Shown here piece after piece: positions 4,471 through 8,054 of a DNA stretch of 8,054 nt; within the stretch, counting starts at the first letter, position 1, and each line of letters opens with the position of its first letter. Location: positions 1-8,054 of the forward strand of contig VGGT01000078.1 in assembly GCA_016868485.1 (NCBI GenBank), given 5' to 3'. The position numbers were made by a program, and so were the translations under genes. The notes under the pieces are model-generated. The model saw only the letters and a program-made list of their open reading frames with translations. It was not told the DNA's origin and did no database searches. This stretch comes from Bacteroidota bacterium (GTDB lineage Bacteria > Bacteroidota > Bacteroidia > UBA7662).

Positions 4471-6815
4471 GTTTGATGTTTTAGTAAACGAATGCTGTTG
4501 CCTACGACGCTCACCGAACTGAATGCCATGGCGGCTGCAGCGATGGAAGGGTGCATGAATAGGCCAAAAAAGGGATAGAGAAGACCCATGGCTATCGGTA
4601 TGCCGATTACATTGTAGGCAAAGGCCCAAATCAGATTCTGGCGCAGGATGTCGTGGGTGCGTTTGGCCAATTCAAAGAACCGTGTTAAGGCCGAAAGGTC
4701 GTTGCGGATGACCACCAATCCCGAATGATGTTTGCTCAATGCGCTTCCAGCACCCATGGCCATCCCAAGATCGGCAGCTGCCAAAGCCCCCGCATCGTTG
4801 AGCCCATCGCCCAACATGGCTACGGACTGTTTTTTCGATTGCCAAGTGCGTACCTCCGCCAACTTTTCGCCCGGAAGCAGGTCGCCCTTGAAATATTTGA
4901 TCCCTAAATCATGGGCCATCGACGCTACCCGTTCTCGACGATCACCGCTGATCAGCATCAATTCAATCCCCTTTTCTTTCATGCGTTCAACAAATTCAAG
5001 GGCATCCGCACGAAGGAGATCATCCACCAAGGCACAGGCCAGTAAAGTTCCATTTGACCCCAACCACAACTCAGCGGAAGCTGCTGCTTGATTCTGAATC
5101 CAATCGTCCCAATCATCTTGAGCCGCTGAACGATGATCAGCCCCAAGATGCAGCGAAGAATCCCCCGATCTTTGGTTTTGCGGTGCTTTTTCTTCAACAA
5201 AGGACCGACGACCCGAGCGAAATTGTTGATCCATAACCTGAAATGAAACGCCAAGTCCCACATGTTCTTCCATGTTAGACCACGCTAAGAACGGGTTTGA
5301 TTGCGGTTCAGCTTCGTGGACGACATTGTTGAGGTCGTCTGCTCCGGTTTCGGAAAATTGGACGAGAGAATGGGCAACGGGCTGTGTTGTATGTTGGGCC
5401 GACTTTTGCCACATTTTGAGCAGATCGCGTTGCTGATCGGGAGGGATTGATGGATGCCAACGGATCGACCGTACCATCGGGTGACCTGCGGTGAGGGTAC
5501 CTGTTTTATCACACAACAACACTTTTATGGTGCCGGCTTTTTCCCAAACGGAAGGGTCGCGCACCAAAATGCCCATACGAGCCGCGCTTGAAAGGCCGGC
5601 TGCGAGTGCGGTGGGGGTGGCTAGCCCCAAAGCGCACGGGCAGGCGATGATGAGGGTGTTCACAAATGCCAATAATCCCATGGAAAAGGCATTTTCTTCA
5701 GCGAACATCCACCAAATCGCAGCAGAAATGAACGCCAATCCCACGACCCCGGGTACGAACCACCGGGTGATTTGGTCGACTTGGTCTTGAATCGGCGCCC
5801 GCGCCGCCTGCGCTTCCCGTATCTGTTGATGAATTTGTCCTTGCAAGGTTTCCGACCCTCTTCTCCTGACCACCACCTCAAGGCTACCCGATACAGTTTG
5901 GCTTCCTGCAAGTACTTCATCACCCACGCCACGCGTTACCGTGAAGGGCTCTCCGGTGAGCCATGACTCATCAACTTCGGCTCGGCCCACCTCCACCCAG
6001 CCATCGACGGGCACACGTGCCCCGGCCTGGATGAGTACCTTATCGCCCCTTTGCAAAGATGCAATGGCAACACCTGTCCAAGCGTTATTTTTCCAAGACA
6101 GCGCCACGCTTGGCTGATCGCTGAGCAGCGCGCCTATTCCTTGAATGGCTTTTAAACGTGCTTTTCCCTCAAGCAATCGCCCAAGCAGCAGAAACCCGAT
6201 GATGGCTCCAATGCCCTCATAGTAAACATGGGGTGTTAGGCCCATTTCGCGTTGTACATCTGGAAACAGGGTGTTCCAAAGACTGTATACAAAGGCGGTT
6301 GTGCAACTCAGCGCCACAAGGCTGTCCATGCCCCAAGTGGCCGTGCGAATTTGTCGTATGGCCTTCACAAAAAATTGCTTGCCCGGAATCAAAATGATGG
6401 GTGTGGCCAAAGCGGGCATAAGCCAACGCGCCCAATCTTCATGCATCCAGATCATCCCAACGGCCATCAAGGGAATTCCCAAGACGGCGGCCATGAAGGT
6501 GCGGCTCGACAGTTTTTTTATTTCCGAAATCAGGAGTTCCGTAGCGGTCGACTCGGTACTATTGTCTGATTGAACCCATCCATACCCTGCCGATTGTAGC
6601 TTATGTTCTACTGCCGCCCAATCCACCCGATCGGGTGTGTAGCCAATGCGTGCGGTATGGTTGGCCAATTGGATGTCGGCCGATTGAATGCCGGCCTGCT
6701 TTTCGAGGATGCGTTTAACGCCTGCTGCACATGCTGCGCAACTCATGCCCTCGATGGCCAGGTGCTTGTAAGCGGGAGACCGTTCGGGGGATTCGTTGGG
6801 CTTAGGGTTCGACAT
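4467..6815 (-). CDS. copA: Cu+-exporting P1B-type ATPase
   Basis: This 782-residue inner-membrane pump uses ATP to export Cu+ (or Ag+). It has one N-terminal HMA domain with GMSCAAC (Cys26, Cys29), then the eight-helix P1B core. Actuator TGE is at 287-289, the membrane CPC metal site at 392-394, the phosphorylation motif DKTGT at 436-440, and GDGLND at 669-674. AYN in helix 7 (733-735) and MAFSSVSVVGN in helix 8 (763-773) are the P1B-1 signature for monovalent copper. Two oddities lie in the nucleotide domain: where the family has S-E-H-P the protein reads TTQPVAHSLV, so the ATP-binding His is Gln478, and a polar insert of about 30 residues (near 541-575) follows the GLGV loop (520-523). All other catalytic motifs are intact and the frame is unbroken, so it is probably functional. 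It starts 20 bp after the SLOG gene stop and overlaps copZ by 4 bp. Confidence 0.95.
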   Translation of the reverse strand: MSNPKPNESPERSPAYKHLAIEGMSCAACAAGVKRILEKQAGIQSADIQLANHTARIGYTPDRVDWAAVEHKLQSAGYGWVQSDNSTESTATELLISEIKKLSSRTFMAAVLGIPLMAVGMIWMHEDWARWLMPALATPIILIPGKQFFVKAIRQIRTATWGMDSLVALSCTTAFVYSLWNTLFPDVQREMGLTPHVYYEGIGAIIGFLLLGRLLEGKARLKAIQGIGALLSDQPSVALSWKNNAWTGVAIASLQRGDKVLIQAGARVPVDGWVEVGRAEVDESWLTGEPFTVTRGVGDEVLAGSQTVSGSLEVVVRRRGSETLQGQIHQQIREAQAARAPIQDQVDQITRWFVPGVVGLAFISAAIWWMFAEENAFSMGLLAFVNTLIIACPCALGLATPTALAAGLSSAARMGILVRDPSVWEKAGTIKVLLCDKTGTLTAGHPMVRSIRWHPSIPPDQQRDLLKMWQKSAQHTTQPVAHSLVQFSETGADDLNNVVHEAEPQSNPFLAWSNMEEHVGLGVSFQVMDQQFRSGRRSFVEEKAPQNQRSGDSSLHLGADHRSAAQDDWDDWIQNQAAASAELWLGSNGTLLACALVDDLLRADALEFVERMKEKGIELMLISGDRRERVASMAHDLGIKYFKGDLLPGEKLAEVRTWQSKKQSVAMLGDGLNDAGALAAADLGMAMGAGSALSKHHSGLVVIRNDLSALTRFFELAKRTHDILRQNLIWAFAYNVIGIPIAMGLLYPFFGLFMHPSIAAAAMAFSSVSVVGNSIRLLKHQT

Positions 6816-6835
6816 ATTCAGCGATTAGTATGCCA

Positions 6836-7444
6836 CTAACCACCGCTTGAGTGGATTTCGAGCCAGGTCATCCAAACCGACTGATCAACATAGGGTACAA
6901 GGTTGTTGGAGCAAACGGTCATGGTGTGGCCCGTCCCGCCCTGGCGTGGGTCATCTAGATTGTCGTAGAAAATACCGAAGCTTGCTGGAGCAATGGCCCG
7001 TGATCCGATCACTTTTACGGTATCGCGCACCAGGTAGGCAGCTTTAATGCTGGCGCGGTCGCGGTTGCCCCCAGCAAATCGGTCAATTAGTTTATCATTG
7101 CGCCCCCCTGTTTTGCTTTGATACACAATATCGGGTTCATTGGCCAGGTCAATTTCATCGAGTGAATAGGTCTGGTGGGCATGATTGGCTTTGCTCCTGT
7201 GACCGCCGTAGGGAGTCACGACCTGAAGGCGCTTGGCGTCGACCTCTGTTACCCCCATGGAAAAAAGCTCATCGGAACCCGGAGCATTGCCGCTTCGAAA
7301 AGTCATGTGTTGCGTTTTAGATGCCAGTATCCGGCCTAATTCAGTGAGAAGCGGGGCATCCTGTGCATTGACTTCCCTTTTTCCTTCCAAGAGCACCACG
7401 GATCCTGCGCGGTCGTATTGTGCAACGAATTCGTTTAGAGTCAT
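6836..7444 (-). CDS. SLOG-superfamily (DprA/LOG-like Rossmann fold) protein
   Basis: This 202-residue protein has no signal peptide or membrane segment. Its pattern fits the SLOG superfamily, whose members bind nucleotides, nucleotide sugars or related ligands. VVLLEGKRE (residues 16-24) matches the first strand and its G-x-R loop. MTFRSGNAPGSDELFSMGV (47-65) is the typical Arg-Ser-Gly-x-A-x-G-x-D ligand loop. GGTGHTM (169-175) matches the third conserved loop, followed by a C-terminal VPYVDQSVWMTWL segment. I do not recognise a specific named family and give no reaction. It is the first gene of a train with copA 20 bp downstream and copZ after that, so it should share their transcription. 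A link to copper is contextual only; it could be a nucleotide-sensing stress or defence protein that happens to be upstream. ATG at 7444 lies 4 nt after a TAnnTTTG element. Confidence 0.65.
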   Translation of the reverse strand: MTLNEFVAQYDRAGSVVLLEGKREVNAQDAPLLTELGRILASKTQHMTFRSGNAPGSDELFSMGVTEVDAKRLQVVTPYGGHRSKANHAHQTYSLDEIDLANEPDIVYQSKTGGRNDKLIDRFAGGNRDRASIKAAYLVRDTVKVIGSRAIAPASFGIFYDNLDDPRQGGTGHTMTVCSNNLVPYVDQSVWMTWLEIHSSGG

Positions 7445-7448
7445 TCTA

Positions 7449-7456
7449 CAAAATTA
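7449..7456 (-). promoter_or_regulatory. TAnnTTTG -7 element of the SLOG-copA-copZ operon
   Basis: The minus strand reads TAATTTTG, matching the Bacteroidota -7 consensus and ending 4 nt before the ATG at 7444, the same spacing as at purK. No exact -33 TTTG is found about 19-21 nt upstream; the area holds GATTTTC. The predicted transcript would have essentially no leader. Confidence 0.55.
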
Positions 7457-7462
7457 GGGCAT

Positions 7463-7478
7463 ATCGGAGAAAATCGGA
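7463..7478. promoter_or_regulatory. ATCGGA direct repeats upstream of the copper operon promoter
   Basis: ATCGGA occurs at 7463-7468 and again at 7473-7478, exactly 10 bp (one helical turn) apart, within the spacer region of the minus-strand promoter. A little further upstream lies an imperfect inverted repeat, TTTCCC (7483-7488) and GGTAAA (7493-7498). Either could bind a regulator of the copper operon. No regulator gene lies beside it, so this is tentative. Confidence 0.25.
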
Positions 7479-7570
7479 TGACTTTCCCATGTGGTAAAAT
7501 GGTATTTTAGCCCCTTATTTGAAGCAGCTGATTCCTTCAAAAACGTCTTTTTCTCCCTTTTGATCGCCAA

Positions 7571-7630
7571 CTGAAGCCACCTTTTATCACCCCATGAAGC
7601 CACCTTTTATCATCCCATGAAGCCACCTTT
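7571..7630 (+). repeat. 23-bp tandem array that duplicates the start-codon region
   Basis: Units at 7571-7593 and 7594-7616 match at 21 of 23 bases, and the first 14 bases of a third copy (atgaagccaccttt) form the start of the downstream gene at 7617-7630. Since 23 is not a multiple of three, the copies lie in different frames. The second copy carries an ATG, the first a CTG at the same place. The array makes up the immediate upstream region of the secreted nuclease-like gene. Confidence 0.9.
7594..7620 (+). CDS. 8-codon mini-ORF overlapping the next start codon
   Basis: The duplicated start region at 7594 encodes MKPPFIIP and then TGA, which overlaps the next ATG as ATGA (7617-7620). Its first five residues equal those of the downstream signal peptide because it is a tandem copy. 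It might couple or dampen translation of the downstream gene, or be a silent by-product of the duplication. The peptide itself is unlikely to have a function. Confidence 0.3.
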   Translation: MKPPFIIP

Positions 7631-8054
7631 CTCTGTTCTGCTCCTCGTTTTGACGCTCTTTTCTTTAGATTTGGTGGCCCAACAGCTTCCGTTCGACCAG
7701 CCTCAATCGGTTTCGTTTATGGCCACCACCGAATTGGCCGATGATACGGCTTGGGTATCACTGTTTAACCCGGGTAGTGATTCACTCCCCATCCGCTTGA
7801 ACACCTTGGGTGTATTCGGAACGCCTGCTTTTTATGCGCCTGGTTCTGTTTTGATTTTACCCCCAGGGAGGGTAACCCGAATCCCCATCCGCTTTCAACC
7901 GCGACACAACATCTACAATGCGTCATCGCTGCTGATTGGGGCGGGGGGTGGACAGGCCTTTGTGGGTTTGGGTGGACAAGCTTCCTATTCAAGAGCCTAC
8001 TACAGTTCGACCCAGAATTTATCGGGAGAGGATCTCCGCCAGGCTCTGCGCCAA
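7617..8054 (+). CDS. Secreted endonuclease I-like protein with N-terminal anchor/ASH-type domain (partial)
   Basis: The frame is open from ATG 7617 to the right edge, 146 codons. Residues 1-21 form a signal peptide (MKPPF, then a Leu-rich core, with likely cleavage after VA at 20-21). About 30-120 resembles an ASH/choice-of-anchor D beta-sandwich: WVSLFNPGSDSLPI, then VLILPPGRVTRIPIRFQP, is the usual pattern in which a new strand follows 'N.G...L' and a 'PG....I.V.F.P' segment. It ends with ASYSRAYYSSTQNLSGEDLR, which strongly resembles the start of endonuclease I (EndA/NucM, PF04231) domains, typically YY..A.GL.G..L..AL. The catalytic part lies beyond the window, so nuclease activity is inferred. 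Secreted Bacteroidota proteins of this build often end in a type IX secretion signal, which cannot be checked here. The third ATG of the 23-bp array is the only one in this frame. Confidence 0.65.
   Translation, partial: MKPPFSVLLLVLTLFSLDLVAQQLPFDQPQSVSFMATTELADDTAWVSLFNPGSDSLPIRLNTLGVFGTPAFYAPGSVLILPPGRVTRIPIRFQPRHNIYNASSLLIGAGGGQAFVGLGGQASYSRAYYSSTQNLSGEDLRQALRQ

Noticed and set aside
4471..4629. N-terminal extension of the HMA protein frame to an ATG at 4629
   Set aside because: It overlaps the end of copA in another frame, shows no HMA or signal features, and the internal ATG that overlaps the copA stop as ATGA gives a complete CopZ-size protein.
6252..6573. Plus-strand open frames of about 100 codons opposite copA
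   Set aside because: Antisense to the membrane region of copA, no motifs, and no plausible start signals.
4467..6815. copA as a pseudogene because of the altered HP motif
   Set aside because: The reading frame is uninterrupted over 782 codons and all other catalytic and metal-binding motifs are intact.
7502..7540. Promoter for the secreted nuclease-like gene
   Set aside because: Sequences such as tattttag and ttatttg only partly resemble TAnnTTTG; none is close enough to call, so no promoter is annotated.

Overview
The window looks like chromosomal DNA of a Bacteroidota (Bacteroidetes) bacterium of mid-range GC. Three things suggest this. Three apparent transcription starts carry the Bacteroidota -7 element TAnnTTTG. 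No gene start has a Shine-Dalgarno sequence. The right edge carries a secreted endonuclease I-like protein with a beta-sandwich anchor domain, a type common in that phylum. Nothing marks the window as a mobile element, and there are no tRNA, rRNA, IS or CRISPR features.

Layout. (1) Positions 1-2258, minus strand: an efflux operon of a TetR-type regulator, a TolC-like outer membrane protein and the start of a third exported or membrane-anchored protein that runs off the left edge, probably the periplasmic adaptor of a tripartite pump. (2) Positions 2346-4132, plus strand: purK-purE, overlapping by 4 bp, which convert AIR to CAIR in purine synthesis. Their promoter faces the tetR promoter across a 99-bp gap with a strong operator-like palindrome. 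(3) Positions 4249-7444, minus strand: a tight gene train of a SLOG-superfamily Rossmann protein, a Cu+-exporting P1B-type ATPase (CopA) and a 73-residue HMA copper chaperone (CopZ-like). Spacings are 20 bp and a 4-bp overlap. (4) Positions 7617-8054, plus strand: the 5' part of a secreted protein with signal peptide, ASH/choice-of-anchor-like domain and the beginning of an endonuclease I domain.

How the genes fit together. The left operon is a self-regulated export system. The copper genes form an acquisition (CopZ) and export (CopA) pair, preceded by a nucleotide-binding-type protein not normally considered part of copper homeostasis. PurK and PurE are housekeeping.

Most unusual signals. 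CopA has Gln where the family's nucleotide-binding HP motif has its His. The tolC-to-adaptor spacer transcript holds one G and 35 C in 97 nt, including four 14-bp repeats. Five unrelated short tandem arrays (9, 14, 21, 34 and 23 bp) all lie at gene boundaries; the last duplicates a start codon out of frame and creates an overlapping 8-codon mini-ORF. Two promoters lie so close to their start codons that the mRNAs may be leaderless.
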